Part shown: in pieces, positions 12,064 to 26,556 of the stretch
Numbering within the stretch: position 1 is the stretch's first letter
Layout of the letters: each line of letters opens with the position of its first letter
DNA from: Chamaea fasciata
Lineage: Eukaryota > Chordata > Aves > Passeriformes > Sylviidae
DNA length: 64,000 nt
Assembly (NCBI GenBank): GCA_029207755.1
Contig: JARCOQ010000002.1
Location: 43,603,744 to 43,667,743 of the forward strand
Direction of reading: 5' to 3'
The notes under the pieces: generated by a model
Seen by the model: only the letters and a program-made list of their open reading frames with translations
The model's database searches: none
Told to the model about the DNA's origin: nothing
Program-made: the position numbers and the translations under genes

Positions 12064-14584
12064 ATGGTGAAGCTTGCTATCTATCACATTTCAAAAGTTC
12101 AGTTATCTATTCTATCTGCACCAGATATTCAGCAAGATAGATACTTTCTTCCTAAAGCAGAAATGACAGCACACAGCCCACTAACCCTTTCTAGCTAGAG
12201 CTGTAACTCTGCAAGTGTTGATACTACAATCATTTAGCAAGTCAAATGCAGTAATAGTTGTAGTGATGAACATAGGGAGCTGGCTGGAACTGTCATGTGG
12301 ACAAATGTTACTGTCCTGAGACATCTCAACATGGTGAAATTAAGGCAGCTATTGATAGGTATGTACCTATCTAACAGGAAGGCTAAAACTAAAAACTGCA
12401 CATCTTTCAGTCTGTATTTCAATATGGAAAAAAGCAGTGATTAGTTTCTCCCTTTTCCCCCCTTATCAAGAAAGCCAAAGCATCATGGCCTAACCCAGTC
12501 TCTCCAGTTTCTGTAAGTGACAGTGTATATTGATTTCTCTTTCTTAGCCACACAGGTTTACTGAAGAGAAAGCAGTGAGCCATATTCTTGGCAATCAGGA
12601 GTTATTAGTGACAAAGCTGTAGCCAAATAATTATGGTGTTTTTGATGACAGGCTCTAAAACCACCAGTAAGACTGCTGGGAGTATTAAAATGTGTATGGT
12701 TTTTACTAGGAATGTGCCTCTGCACTATTTATTCACGATTCCCTCTCTTCTAAGATCATTCCAACCTCTTTACCCTATATAAACCTATAGAAACTCTACT
12801 GTTTATGATTAGCAGTAATTTGTTTGTTAGATCTGCATGTATCCAAGCAGCCAGTGATGAAAAAAGTGATTTCTAAGAGTGAACTGGAACACAACAGAAA
12901 GTTGTTTTCAAAGTAAGAGACGGAATTTTCATTCATATGATAATGCTCTTCTTTAAATTAAAGTTCAAAGTGGGTATGGTGCCAAGCAAAATGAATCCGA
13001 AATAGTCTAAAAGGCTAACAGCATGATAAACATGCCTGGAGAGAAGAGAGGCATCACACACGAACTGATACTGTGCATATATTGTGTCATTATGAAGGCA
13101 AATTGGAAACCACCTCCGAAGTGCACCTATCTCAGGTAACGCATACTCAGCGTGGCAGGGTATCTCCAGCTGTGCGGGACAAGCTCCAGGCTGCCAGCGC
13201 TAATTCAGAGCAGGAACAGCTGTGACACTACAACACTGAAGGACATTTCACACATTTACCTTGCACACAGATGCGCGGCAGCTTCACCAGCTTGACTGAC
13301 AACGGGGTTTATGGCTTGGTTGCGGGTTTTTTGGTTTTCGTTTTTTTAATTAATAAGATTATTGGTGACTACTGTAACAAAGACCTTCCCCCCTAAGTTT
13401 CCCCTTTATTTTAGGTCCACTGAAAAAAATTACCTAGCAACACACAACAGCAGCACAGGTAAATTTTGACTTCCACTGAAGTGACCGTATAGCATTTTGC
13501 ACCAGCAGGCACAGGTATGATTTTGAGTAGCAGAACCACTATCCAGCACACAGAAAGAAGAACTCCAATGCCGAGCTGTTCTCAGGAAAACACACAATCC
13601 CTTGTGGCCACTTATTTGGGGTTTCCACAGGGAACCCGAGATGATCCGCAGAGCTGTGTTCATGTTTGCATTTGTTCAGGCTTACCTATCAAAAGGTAAC
13701 AGATAACAGTGTTGGCTGCTGACATACTAACAAAAGATATAGTGCTAGACATTCTTAAATGGTCAAGCAATCCTATCCTCCCCATTCTTCTCTTAGTTTT
13801 AACTTTTGTCTGGCCAAACCTGCTCATCGTAATTATGAGTAGTCCCTGCTGAGGACAATAAAACCATCAGAGACTAAATCATTACCTGGCATCACTGCAT
13901 AGCTGCCAGGGATTATAGGTGACAAACTGCAACATAGTTTTTCTCAATCTTGTGTTTGTCAAATTCTCTTAAAAACTGCATATACTTGCAGAGAAGTAGA
14001 AGCAAGCAAGCAAGCATTTAAGGGAAAAAAATATTACCAAATTAGGGCTCAAAGGGAGAATTAAGTTCCTAGAAGCAAAAGGGAAAACACTGCTTTAGCT
14101 CACCCAACATGGCATTTAATTTCCTTTGCAAGATTATTACAAATATTTTACACCCCATTTCACAACTTTCAAGTTACAAGGTGTAAGGTACCTGAAGTTA
14201 GCATGTTACACAGAATGAGGAATGTGAATGCAGTAATATTCCTCTTCTGGGATCAGATTTCAAAAGCGAACAAATGGTGGCAGTTACTAGTAGCCAGGCA
14301 ATGAACCCATGCCAGTGACAATCTGCGATCAAGGGACATTTGTTTGTTTTGCTTGGATTGCAAATCTTCACCATACAGAAATTAGATGATTTCTTCAGTG
14401 TTTAGGGAATGATGAGCATTCTGAAAGTATTTAAACAGAAGACACAGACGTTTTCATCTGCACAGCTTCAGCAAGGTCTGAACTCAAAGATACTAAAATG
14501 TGTAAGACCTTCATAAAATTAATAAAAATTGTTCATTTGCAACTCATTACATTCCTAGATGCAAGACACAATATCATAAAAGTG

Positions 14585-14604
14585 GTGTGTATATATATAC
14601 ACAC
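14585..14604. repeat. Perfect 20-base palindrome
   Basis: The sequence is gtgtgtatat followed by its exact reverse complement atatacacac, a TG/TA microsatellite-like inverted repeat with no spacer. Confidence 0.9.
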
Positions 14605-16193
14605 ATATTATATTTTTTGCAAAATTTTGTGCACTGTGAGGCAGTAGTCCAAGTAATTAAGATAATCCTGTATGAAACAGCAACTAAAATCTGTATTCTT
14701 TAATACAGCCCCCTCCCCTACATGACACTCCCATTTCAAGTTGAGGAACCTGCAGCACCAGAATAGCTGGCTCATCAGTGATTTCCATAATTACCCATTT
14801 TACAAAAGATGTCATTGAAGCAGCAGAAATATCTTTCAATGTTCAGATTTTTACTTTCAATGACTCTGTTTATGAGGAGCAACTTGGAAAAACGCCCAAG
14901 TAAGGGTGTAATTTTCTCCATTCACAACTCCCATGACACATTACATGGACGTGAAGTTCTGAGCATTTTGTGATACTTTATCATGAACAGCTAAAAAGTA
15001 CAAAACTGTTGAGGGAACAAGGGAATAACCTTTAACCCTCATCATCTCTTTCACCTAGAAATGATGTACAGAAGTGACTTCACAAAGAAAACTTAAGAAT
15101 CCTGACTATGAAAAGCATCTGAAAATGCTGCACTTGGCACTGGAAGCTACAGTTAAAATTTCACGATAGTTCTGCCAGGTTTTGGAAACTCTGAAGTCAC
15201 CTATTACAGAAACAGATTCAGAAAAGTCTGTTGTAAACAAGACATTAAACCAGCATAGCTAGCACAGAGTTAATGAGGATCAGTACAGTTCTACTACTTG
15301 AGAGAAGTCAGGATACCATTGTGCTACACACAATGCAAACAAATTTACACTTATGCAAGGAGTTAAGAAAACCACTAAGATTTTTGCAATGTTTGAATAG
15401 GCATACTTCTATTAAGACTGATTTTTTTTTTATTTCAAAATAATTTAAAATTGTTTTAAAGTAGCAAAAATGTGTATATGCAAAGCCTAAGAGACAGTGT
15501 TCTCATATCTTACTTTTAAGACTACAGAAAATCAGCTTAAGCTTTGTATTCTAGAAAAATTCTTATATAGTGATGACCTCACTAGTTTGAGGATATTTTG
15601 GATCTTCCAAAACCTATGGGTGATTCTAGTTTCACACAAAACTTCCTGTACTGTGCATAGTACATTTTTCTCTAATTTTCTCTATTTTTTCTCTAATTCC
15701 TAAGGAACTGTGAAACTCACTAATACACAGCTTCTGAAGTGTTTGCAATTCTGTTCTACAGAACTTCACACAGTGCTCCCCATTCCCTCCTGTAAGGTTC
15801 CTTACCTGTCATTTTTGCAGCAGGTGCCAAGTTAGGCCAGTGTCCTAACCTCCTCTTCCAAAATAATGACAGCAGAACTGATTATCTTTGTGGGGCTAAA
15901 ATCTCTGAAGCCGTTAAGACTGGGCTGGGGAAGGGCAGGGCAAGACGTGGTCACACAGTCTTTATTAAACGACAACTCATTCACTCCGAGAGCTTTCATC
16001 CTTAACATGCTTCATTTGAAAATGTAAAATTTAACAATACTACCCAGTACATACATCTACATGGAAATGAAACCTAGTAAGGAAGGATTCAAATACCTAG
16101 GCATGTAATAGGGTTTAACTGTTAATTAATTCATATAAAGTTTAATAAATTCAAAGCTTTGCTTAGATGACAGAATTATGGACATGTTAATGT

Positions 16194-16424
16194 CAGAATG
16201 GATCTCTAGAGATCATCTGGTCCTCAGCTCAGGCAGGGCCACCTAGAGCCAGTGCCCAGGACTACAACCATATGCCATGTGGCATCTCCCCAGAATGGAG
16301 ACTCCACAACCTCTCTGGGCAGCCTGTGCCAGTGCTTGGACACCCCTCACATTAAAAATGTTTCCTGATGCTCAGAAGTAACCCCGTGTTTCTGTGTGTA
16401 CCTGTTACCTCTGGTCCTGTCAAA
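16194..16424 (-). mobile_element. CR1 LINE 3' fragment (antisense)
   Basis: Reading the plus strand gives the reverse complement of a CR1 3' region in order: agagatcatctggtcc, then actccacaacctctctgggc, agcctgtgccagtgcttgg, cacccctcacattaaaaatg, and ctctggtcctgtc. This order is diagnostic for CR1. It is 5' truncated and lacks coding sequence. Confidence 0.88.
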
Positions 16425-19400
16425 AGATTTGTTATTCTTTGTGCAATTAAGTAATTTCCTTCCAGTACTAACTCTACTGGGTGACAACATCCATTTCAGT
16501 TTACTTTATAACAAATACAGAATACCAACTTCTGGCTTCCACCATAATAAAACCGTATTTGGTAGAAAACAGAAAACCTTACATTAGATTTGAAATACAC
16601 AGGAAAAGGAATCTGTATTTCAAAACAAAATCAACAAACAGCATTAAAAAACTGCAGGGTATCCTGCAAATGTTCTACCCTATGTTGGTACACCTGACAT
16701 AGACTTACCTGTTTCTGAAAAAACCCACAAGGCAATGTTGAATAAAGGAACCATTTCTCTATTTGCTACTCTTGTACTGCCTGGCAGGCTGGGACTCAAA
16801 ACTTGGCTTTTCGTCCTTTCCCTGCACAACTGGACATATTGCTGATGTTGCACTATCAGGATTTATTTCAGCTTTATACTACCATAGAATGCTGTAAATT
16901 CTATGTACAGCATTCCTTATTTTAGCAGAAGTCACTACTAACTGGAAGATAATGCTATTCTTCCTACGCAAAGTGAAATAGTTTTTTAAGTTAATATCAA
17001 ACGTTTTTTAAAAATCTTTAAGTTCAGCTGTTATATGGTAAGCAAAGCAAACACCTACCAACATGTAGCAAAGAGGACTAAAAAGAACTGTATTAGAAAT
17101 AATTTCAAATCTGATTAACAGATTAGGCATCTTAGTGAGTGTTAGGAACAGTATTAACCATTCCGCCATACACCCCCCTTAAAGACACTCCAGTTGGTTA
17201 CCATTTTCTTCACTTGAGAGCAAAGTGAATGCCTAAGTGATGACTCTTGCACAGGACTAGGCCAAGACCACATTGTGAGAAGTGGAGAACTCCCTTTTGA
17301 TATCATCTCATATACAAAGGCAGTAACTTGGCATCATATTCAAAATAAGTATTTTTAATCAGAGACTGATTGTTGGTACTGTTTTTCATTATAGCTCATT
17401 CAGATTTCAAGATGCAAGCTCACACTATAATTCTCACATTAAAAATACTAATTTACAAACAAGCTACCAAAATTAACTTGGGTGCCAAATCTGTAAATAT
17501 CAACACATTAATGAGAAAATGGTTATGCACACAGACTAAAACATAAAAGCTGTTACTTCAGTTACCTGTTTGTGACTTCTAATAGACACAAGTAAAAAAC
17601 ATCCATTCTAATACACTACAAACGTTACTTGTGACGTCTTGAAAAAGAAACTCCACTTAGGCAAGCAGCAACTTCTCCAAAGAAGTCTGCATTTCACACT
17701 GAAGGTCTGCCTCCTGATGCATCCATTTCTCTGAACGAATAACAGTACATACTGTTATCAGGTTTTTTCATACTACTTTTTACAGACCACCTTCAGAGCT
17801 GTTTGCTCTTCTATTCTGCTCAATCTTGTTCTGGTTTCCTCATAACTTTACTTCCATCTTATTTAACAACTTAGTTTGGTCAACTTACTTTCCTTCTGGA
17901 CTCTGAAAAATCTTGTATCTGATCAGCACCTTACTGATAAGTATGCTCTGACTGGGTATATATATGCATAAAGTTTGGAGGACTCTAGTTTATATCAAGC
18001 TATGAAAATTAAAATAAATGGAGATGTCCATACAGTTTAAAGATGAACCTCAGAAAATGGAAACAGAACAAAATCCAAGTATCTTTATTACAAACTTAGG
18101 GAATCAGAACCATCCAAGAGATTAATTTTCTGTAACACATCTGGAATTATTAAAGGAATTTGTCTCATTGACAGTACAAATGTAACTAGTTTGTATTTTC
18201 TGTATTTGCTTAAGTCTCTACTCAAACTTGCTCAGATCAGTACCTCAGTGAGAACAGAACTTTCACTAATGGAAAGTAGTATTTGGAAGTGCACTGTAAT
18301 GACAGAAGAGTATAAACTAAGATGACTGCAGCTGACAGGAGCAAATGCTGTTTTAAGCCACCACATGACGGCACCACTCTCAACCCACAACTGCGGTGGC
18401 TGTCACTACCTGAGGGAATTTGCTAAGCAGAAAAGATGACTTTGAAAAGCATCCGTGCAGCCACGAATGAACTTTATTAACTGAGGCACATGAAGCAACT
18501 GCTGAAACAACCACAGGCACTACCATATTCTACGTCCCAGGGAAGGCTGTGACAATCATGCAGCTGTACACACACCAACTCACCAGACAAACTTATCTAA
18601 GATGCTGACTCTTCTGCCGTTCAGATATTTATCACTGTGGCAAGATAGCTATGTTCTTCATAAAATTAAATCCTGATAATCCTATTCTTGGTTTGTCACA
18701 GCCAAGGCAAAGATGACATTTTCCTGCGATAAGAACAGGATCAGATTTGGACAGCACTTGTTTCTAAGCAGGAGCTCTCTAAATTCACGACAGAAGTCCT
18801 CTGCTGGAAGCACTGGTACTTAAGTTATGCATATTTGAACTTCAGTCCTTTCCCAGGAAAATTTTTCCTGTACATTTCGCCTTTCCCTGCACATCATTAA
18901 TTTTGCCTCTGTTCCTTTAAGGTTATGTAGTCAAAAAGTAAAGATACAAGTAAATACAACTAACTCCCCAATACCGTTACTCTTCTTATTTTGATAAAAT
19001 ACAGGCTTTCAGAATTACTTTTTCTATTAAAGCATGTATTTTATTTGAATATTTATACTGAACTAGTTTTGTTTACAGCAGAACTCGAAAACATTTAAGA
19101 TTTTTAGATGGGATTTGTAAGAGTCATATTTGGGGGTTTTAATTATATGGTAGTTTCCAAATTCTTAAAAGCTGCAAAGTGAAAGATGAGATCAAGCCAC
19201 ATTTTCCTGCCTTTGCACAACAGCATCTTTCCCATCCATAAATCCATGAAGAGCACTTATCTACTTTTACTTTTCTGTATTAGTATTTGCACACATCCGT
19301 GAGTTCAGAAAGCCTAACTATCTATGAAGTCCTCAAGTACTCTGTCACTTAATTCTTGTGTACTTACTCAAAAGAGAAACTATGAAATTAAATTAATCCA

Positions 19401-22400
19401 CAACAATTTTTTTTTCACCCTTAAAAGACATAAATCTATTTTAAAGGCACAACAGGTTAAGAATACATACATGATATATACTAACAAAACATATATGAAG
19501 AGGTAAGTAACAATTTGTCATATCATAGACAGAACTGGTTTTTACTATGCATCTAACATCTTCCCCTTATTTTAAACCATTTCCATCAAGTTTAGTGTTA
19601 GAATCCCCAAATAAAGTTTCATACAGCTCAAATCTTCCACATTATCAGGAAAACGTGAAGCCTTTTACAACAACAGAAAACCTAGAGTACAGAAAAGGAA
19701 ACAAAATCCTGAAAGGAATGGATTAGAATTATCAGAGCAGGCTAGTGACAAGCATCAAATCTGAATGATTTGGCCCAATCCTACAGTCAGTGGGTCACTT
19801 AAATGCTCACATCACTTTCAAAGCTTGGCAGAAGCTTGCACAGTTTCCAACATAATTGTAGCGTAAGGTTAGAGTTAAGACACCATGTCCTCAGTGTCAA
19901 ATCAGCAAAAGGTTTAAAGATCAAGTAAGACTTCCAGTAAAATACTTTTCCTACATTCTTTAAAGATACACCATCAGGCTTCCTTCACTCTGGACAGTTT
20001 TAAAAATACAAGACAGTTTTTTTAAAAAAGTAAATTTTTAAGCAATCATATAAAGAAGATTCTACAATACCAGTTTTCCCACAAAAGACCTCAAGAAGCA
20101 AGCAACATACCATAATCAATCCTTTACCCTCCTCCATATATTTAGATGAACACTTTCAAACCTGCGAGTATTTTTGTGATTACCACTGCAATAAAGCAGA
20201 GAGGCAAGTGCAGCATCAAGGTTCTGAACCACTGAGTTCTAAAACATGGTTATGCTCCATATGTATCAGCTCTTATCCAACTAGGCTTAAAGGCACAACA
20301 ACATATCATCAGTAACTACCAACACTTGAATTACCCTATTTTTGATATTTATACTACATGCCATGATCTCCAGTAAAGTAAATGTGCCTAAACTAACCAG
20401 TTCTATTTTTACAATGTAGCAATGAACTAATAACTGGATAAAATACGATAAATTATATTTCCTTTTAAATCTTTGTAACAAATGGTCCCAATGTAAACAG
20501 TAAAAAAATGCATGCCCAGGAACACAATGCAACTGAAAACAAGAGTATAAAGAGTATTCTCCATAAATCTGTGCTTTCTCCACCCCCACCCCACCTCCAG
20601 GGGACTGGCTAATTCAGTATTTAAAAACTATGAAACCCAAAAAATTATTTTTCTTTATGCTTAATACAACTTGGGGAGATAAGAGTACTATTCAGAGCAA
20701 ACATCGAGACATTTGTGTTTAATTTACTGTCTTGTAAACACACTTAGGATTACAACAAGACAGACATTAAACGTTTTGTTTTTAACCTTGAATAATGATT
20801 CGTAAGCGTGCTGTAAGCAGGAAAAAGTCTAGAATAATCATGCAGAAAGTATAACAAGTGATTTTATTCTCTTGAGTCAGCTGTCATTTTAGAAGCAGTA
20901 AGAAGCATTCAGGACTTCCATTCGCTTTCCTAATAAACACTTTTTCATTACTTGCTACTTTTTCCCCCTATATAAAGTAGAGAAAGTGTATTTTGCTCAG
21001 AACATGCAGAGTAAACACAAGACAGAAAACAAGCTTATCAATGAAAAACCCTACTTACCAAGTTACATAATACTAAACAAATGCTCCAGTACCCCCCATC
21101 TACAGACAGTTGCATTCATCAGTGTGAACAATATATTAAACGACACAAGTGTGATGCAAGAATGATGCCAAACACGCATTAAGTGGTATTACAAAAACTA
21201 CACAAAGTAGAACATGGCAATAATAAATTGACACATATCCCAAAATAATTTTACAAGTACAGCCATCCCTGCTGCCAAGTTGACAATTTTCACTGTTAAG
21301 CCAGCAATTCAATAGATGAGAATTCTTTCATACATTTTCTTTCAAAACTCAGAACATTCAGCTTTTGAATTGCAGTAATTACACTCCTTACACACTAAGG
21401 CAAAAACTTTATTTGTATGATTTGGCACAGCTCTGGTTCTGAAAATGTCAGATGTGTACTGCTACTGGTACAATGCTGGAAGCTCTAAAAATACAATGTT
21501 CCACACTGAAACAAAACTGAAGATGAACTACTGTTTCAATATTACAGGTGTGTCTTCTGGGAAAAACCTTTTATTTGAAGTTGATTAAAACTGAAGCTGT
21601 GGCTTACCTTTCACATGTTCTCTCCCTTAAAAGCAGAACATAATATATGGAACAACACAATGCTATCATGTAAAAGAATGAAGAATGTTAGCATTTTAAA
21701 AACCAGTATTTCCCATCTTTGTAATGGCAGTTTATATCTTTTCTTCCAGGAAAAAGTACATGTGAATAGTCTTGCTTCTTTTTAAAGCAACTGTGTATAT
21801 CATCATCTCTCCTGGAGAAATCACGGAGAATACTATTTTCCATTTTTTTACTGGGTTGCATGTAACCTTCTTGGTAACTGCAGAAAGTGAACAAGACAGA
21901 TCAAGCTCACATAAAATTTGGCTCAACATTTTAGTGTACATTTCTTTCTTCATTGCTTGAAATATTTGTCCTCTTGGACCAACTATCACCAAGAATGTAA
22001 ACCATAACTGTGTTATTCAGACATCTGAAGTCCTCAGCACGCTTTTTACCCATTTGTTCTAGGCTAGGTATTTCTTCCAAACTCACTTAATGAGAACATT
22101 TATTAAACTACATTCTGTGTCAGCAGCACAAATTACCCTATGTATGCACAGGTATGAATCTTGCTCTACTGCCCCTCCTTGCTCTTCTTTCCTTCCACAC
22201 TGAAATGAGCAGAACTGATAATTCTCACTGAGTCTCCTTTACCCACCTTTCCCTGGGTCTCCTGCTCACTGCCTGGGGACACAGAGGAAGCAGCACCAAG
22301 CAGCAAGGAGGGCAAAAGGCTATTCATATCTGCAGCAAGGCATGTACTGGATTATTTTAAATGTGCACACAAATATTTCAAATTTCCATTAGCATACAAA

Positions 22401-25400
22401 TATTTAAAACATTTGTAAGCAGCCTGGAAGATCAATTCAGCTGGCAGTTCAAAGACTGCATTCTACAGTACTGCAACAGCAGTTTTTTGCAATTTTACTG
22501 TATAAAAATACTTAAAAATTAGTAACAATAAGTAAATTTAGCAGAATAAATCCCCTCACAACAAATAATGAGCAGTAATGGAACCCTTTTTTTTTTTAAA
22601 GAAGCAACACTTTAAAATGACTAGAACATCAAGAGCTAACAGATGCAAAAAGAATTACAGTAAACCCTTGTTTTTTACATATTTTTAGATTTATTTTCTC
22701 TTCCACCTTGCTTAAGTATATGTGATTATTTGAAGTGGGAAAACACATTTTGCTTGGGGTTGGGTTGTACACTGAGGTATTTAGGGTTTGGGGGTTTCTT
22801 TGGTAGAGGTGTTTTGTTTTGTTGGAGATTTTTTTTCTTTCAAGTATTAACTGATAATAAAATTAGTTTCCCTGTCACACACACAAAAAATGATTACAGT
22901 GAATTAAGGCAAAAAATTAATGAAAACACCTTAATCCCATTCCATCACTACTAACAGATGTGTATTATTTCATTTTCCTTTACCATGGTCTTCTGTTTGG
23001 TGCTTCTCTGTCTATGGTGCACTCAGGTTTAAGACTGGATTCTCACTGGTTTGAAGAGAGGCTAACAACCTTTAAATCAGCTGTTACATACTTACATGGT
23101 GTGTGTACACTGCATACAGTTGCTGTATTCAGCCACAAAATCAAGTCCTACACAACAACTTCATAAAAACAACACAGAAGGGATATATCCAACTGCAGTG
23201 ATCCCACCCTATAACCCAGGAATATCAAAATTTTTTAGAACATTAATTCATTTCAGTTTTTTTGCTATTCCTTAGCCATCTGCACAAAACTAAATTCAGT
23301 TCAAAAAATCCAAGACATGAATGTAACTGGTATTTCCACTTCTTCTATTAAAAATTATTTGGTTTGTGGTTTTCAAGCGGAACAAGATTTAAAGTTATTT
23401 CTCTGAATCTGCTGTAGATATAAAATTAAACCACACTTCTCTCACTTTTATTATGTTACTTTATTCCCTCTCTCCCATTTCTTTTTTTGTTCAATTTACA
23501 TACAGGACCCTCCACACTTATTCCTTTCCAAGGATCTTCACAGTTTTTACTTGAAGTCAAGAACAGTATCTTTATTCTTGCTGCAATTCTTTCAAGTCAA
23601 GCACTTCATGTCCCGCATACAATCAGCATGTAAATTCAATCAAATTATACAGCTATGCTTTACTCTACAAAAATTGAGATATAAAAGCACACTAGTAAAT
23701 CTAGGAACAATGGAAGCTCTAGACAAATCATTTACCCAAACAAATGGAAAAACCTTATCCACACGTGTACGTAGCAATACAGTCCAGTTCCTCTTGAATC
23801 TCACACCTCTTATTATGAGCATTTTATTCTCCACTCAAGGGACCACATACCAATCACTTGAGTTTTTTACCCACATTAACAAAGTTGCTTTTTTTCCTTC
23901 AATGTGATTTGTGTGTATAATAATCATTACATTAGAGAAGAGTTTTTTAACAGTTTTTCGTAGTTTTAAGTATGCTGTACTTATCTCTGAATGGTTTTCT
24001 GAATAGCTCCTTCAATTAGGAAAAAAGGGCTGCTGTTCCAAACAGAAGAAACTTCTTGCACTGCTTTTAAAAGTCAGGCTGAAGTCATTAATACGGATGC
24101 CTCCAAATTTCAATTATATTAGCTTTCAGAGTATCTTAAGGAAGTTCAAGATGGAAAAGACCTATTAAATCTATCCCACGGAAAATGAACATATTGAGGG
24201 ATTGTTTCCATGCATTTGAAAACATTAAAAGCACTCTTTTCATGAAAATTTCATGTTTAGTTTATTTATTCTACAAATAACATTTTAGACAATTTTATAA
24301 CTAGCTTCAGTATTTCATGGATTACTGTGAAAACACACGTGAAATGCCTACAGCTATAATTTTAAAAATACTTTATGGGAAAACACCCAAAACTATTAAC
24401 AAAAAATAGTAAACTGGGGAGGTTGCTAAAACTACTTTACAGGATATCTGTAAAGGTAACAAAAGGTAACATAAAAACAATCCAATGGGAAAAATTATAC
24501 CTGACATTAGGTATTACAACTTTTTAGTCAATGCTCTTATTACTAAGAACTTATTACTAAGCTCTTACATTTCAGTAAGTGAATTCTTAAGAAAGCAAAT
24601 GCTTTCAGGTTCCTACATTTGCCACCAAACTATCACTGAATAGCCAACAATCTAAAGTAGTTATGTCCAACCTCCGCATTTCCCATAGGCCACACTCACT
24701 CCCTCCTTACCACTCATGAATCAGGAAAGCTCGGACTGATATTCCCTCGTGCTAGGAGCTAACACCAAAGTCCAAGATGAGCACCTTAGCAGCAGCACAG
24801 CACCCATATTAATAATTTGAGGGCTCTGAGAAGACAATTAAATTGCATTGGAAGTATGTGCTCTCTGAAGTCCCCCACTCTTGGCCACAAGCAAACAACA
24901 GATGCAGACTGTAAAACTACCCATGAATATGCACTTCAAGTCTCAGGAATGGGATTTAGAACCCCTTCACATTTGTGGTCCAACATAAACTAAGTCTAGT
25001 GGCTAACCTACCTTCTGTGCTATTTTAGTAATTCAATTACACTTTAGTTTGACTTATGAAAGGAAAAATCATGATCCAACTTCTTATAAAAAATAGATAA
25101 ATTACGAAGTATGCAAAAAAAAATTGTTTCTGCAACATACTTAAGTAAAATAAACTTCATGCCACCAGAGCACACCACTTACTTGCTGAACATCTCACCA
25201 CCAAGCATATTTTCTCCCTTCAAAAGCCCTACAGGGTTTTGGTTTTCACTTGAGAATCTGCCTTTAGATTGGTTATTTCAGCATTTTTGAGCCAAGTTAT
25301 CTCAAGGCAGATTGCAAGATTTAACAACACATAGTTCATAAATGTCACCATGTTTGTGTTTAGTACCTTTCAAAAAATTGTAATTACAAATTATTCTGTA

Positions 25401-26400
25401 TCTGAAATAAAAAGTGGAAAAGAGGGAAATTAATTTGGTATAACATTTTAAAATGTGGCAGCATACTTCAGATCAGAATGCTCCTCAAAGAATGCATACA
25501 ATAAAATCCTAGTGGATTATGCTTAAAATTAATTAATGCAGCATTTAGTTCATACTGTCTGACAGACATCTAATTTAAATTCTGTTCTCGTAGGAATCTC
25601 CATCTTAATATATCTTTATGTACAACTGCATTAAAAAACCATGGACAATAAATACAACAACTGCACATCAGGAATTTTCTTTCTAGGTAATCCACAGTAG
25701 TTCATGATTTTCTTAGGAAATAAATACACTACAGTATATCAGGATCGCCACAAAGTTTCCAAAGATACCAACATGCTTTATCTAATGAGCACATTGGTCA
25801 GAACAGTGTTTAAAGTAAATGGAATAGTAAAGCTTTGTTATCTTTAAGTACCAAAGTGTATCTCACAGGAAAATTAGGCAGTGTAGGAATATGAAACTTC
25901 AGGAATAATGTAAAAGCTCAGTAAGTACATTACAAAAGTAAGTGCATTGTAGCTGGCAGATTCACATATATTCCAAGCCTATTTGTTTTAGCATACCATG
26001 TAGCCAAGAGCCAGGACTTCACTGTGCTTTACAGTCAAACAGTGCAAACGTAGTTAAAAAGTTGAGTACACGTGTACACAGAAAAAATTATAAACTGATC
26101 AACCAGATGAGGAACAAGAAAAATAAATCACTTTAGCAGAAGGCCAGAACCTTCATGCAAAAACACTGGTTGGCCAGATCTACACATTTTTAGGGAACAA
26201 TTTGGGACCATTCCTTTTTTAACAAAATTAGGTGTATAGCTAGGATCAGTTACTACCACATTTGGCAAAATAAGAAGCACTGCCTTTAGAGTTGAGCCAG
26301 GCAGCCCAAAGAAAACTTTTAAGAGCTGAACTTAGCAGCGTGTCATCAGCTACAAAAGGCAGTCTTCCTTAACTCTTTACAGTCTGCCCAAAAATACATT
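16425..26400. other. Intergenic, no confident gene; possibly extended PSPC1 downstream sequence
   Basis: About 10 kb of uniformly AT-rich DNA with almost no recognisable interspersed repeats, similar in composition to the PSPC1 introns. Several minus-strand AATAAA hexamers occur (for example, reverse complements near 15.96, 18.08, 18.48 and 20.86 kb). Open frames of 60-118 codons occur on both strands without recognisable domains. A splice-site-like pair on the minus strand at 22247-22272 is noted as a finding only. Confidence 0.5.
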
Positions 26401-26406
26401 TCAGTA

Positions 26407-26412
26407 TTTATT
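26407..26412 (-). terminator. AATAAA polyadenylation signal after the zinc-ribbon-like exon
   Basis: The minus strand reads caaataaatactg, 36-41 bases after the candidate TAA. No strong GU-rich element is evident directly beyond it. Confidence 0.4.
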
Positions 26413-26447
26413 TGTTAGGACTTGGTTCATGGACATTTAAAAATAAA

Positions 26448-26556
26448 TTATTTTCTGCAGTAAGGACAACTGACAAATCCACTGCTACCATGCAGGACAG
26501 CAATCCAAGTCAGAGGTTTACAGGAAGGGCAGGTCACAACTGTGGAATGACAACCA
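26448..26556 (-). CDS. Candidate 3'-terminal exon encoding a zinc-ribbon-like C-terminus (unrecognised)
   Basis: On the minus strand an open frame ends with CPSC, 17 residues containing WIAVLHGSSGFVS, CPYC, then Arg-Lys and TAA (26448-26450). Two CxxC knuckles at this spacing with a GF-containing turn are typical of zinc ribbons. Upstream Cys-His residues in GCHSTVVTC could belong to the same fold. Two possible acceptors fit the frame: attccacag ending at 26540 (exon from 26539, completing a codon with TT) and acattag ending at 26557 (exon from 26556, completing a codon with T). The frame is closed by a stop just upstream, so the rest of the protein must come from other exons. AATAAA lies about 36 bases beyond the stop. 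I do not recognise the protein. It could be an alternative PSPC1 ending (the first acceptor is phase-compatible with PSPC1 exons 7 and 4), the last exon of another minus-strand gene, or chance. Confidence 0.4.

Larger units (their letters stand above)
9641..16193. other. Intergenic, no gene recognised
   Basis: AT-rich sequence without recognisable exons. It holds a C-rich homopolymer tract (about 12045-12063), an (AAGC)n run (about 14001-14016) and a 20-base palindrome (14585-14604). Confidence 0.6.

Noticed and set aside
20287..20589. 100-codon minus-strand open frame
   Set aside because: No family motif and composition like the surrounding non-coding DNA. Could only be supported by transcript or conservation data.
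21732..21992. 86-codon minus-strand open frame overlapping another frame
   Set aside because: No domain or conserved motif, and overlapping frames on both strands are similarly open.
23551..23907. 118-codon plus-strand open frame
   Set aside because: AT-rich, no recognisable domain, no splice or poly(A) context. A length like this is expected by chance in 64 kb.
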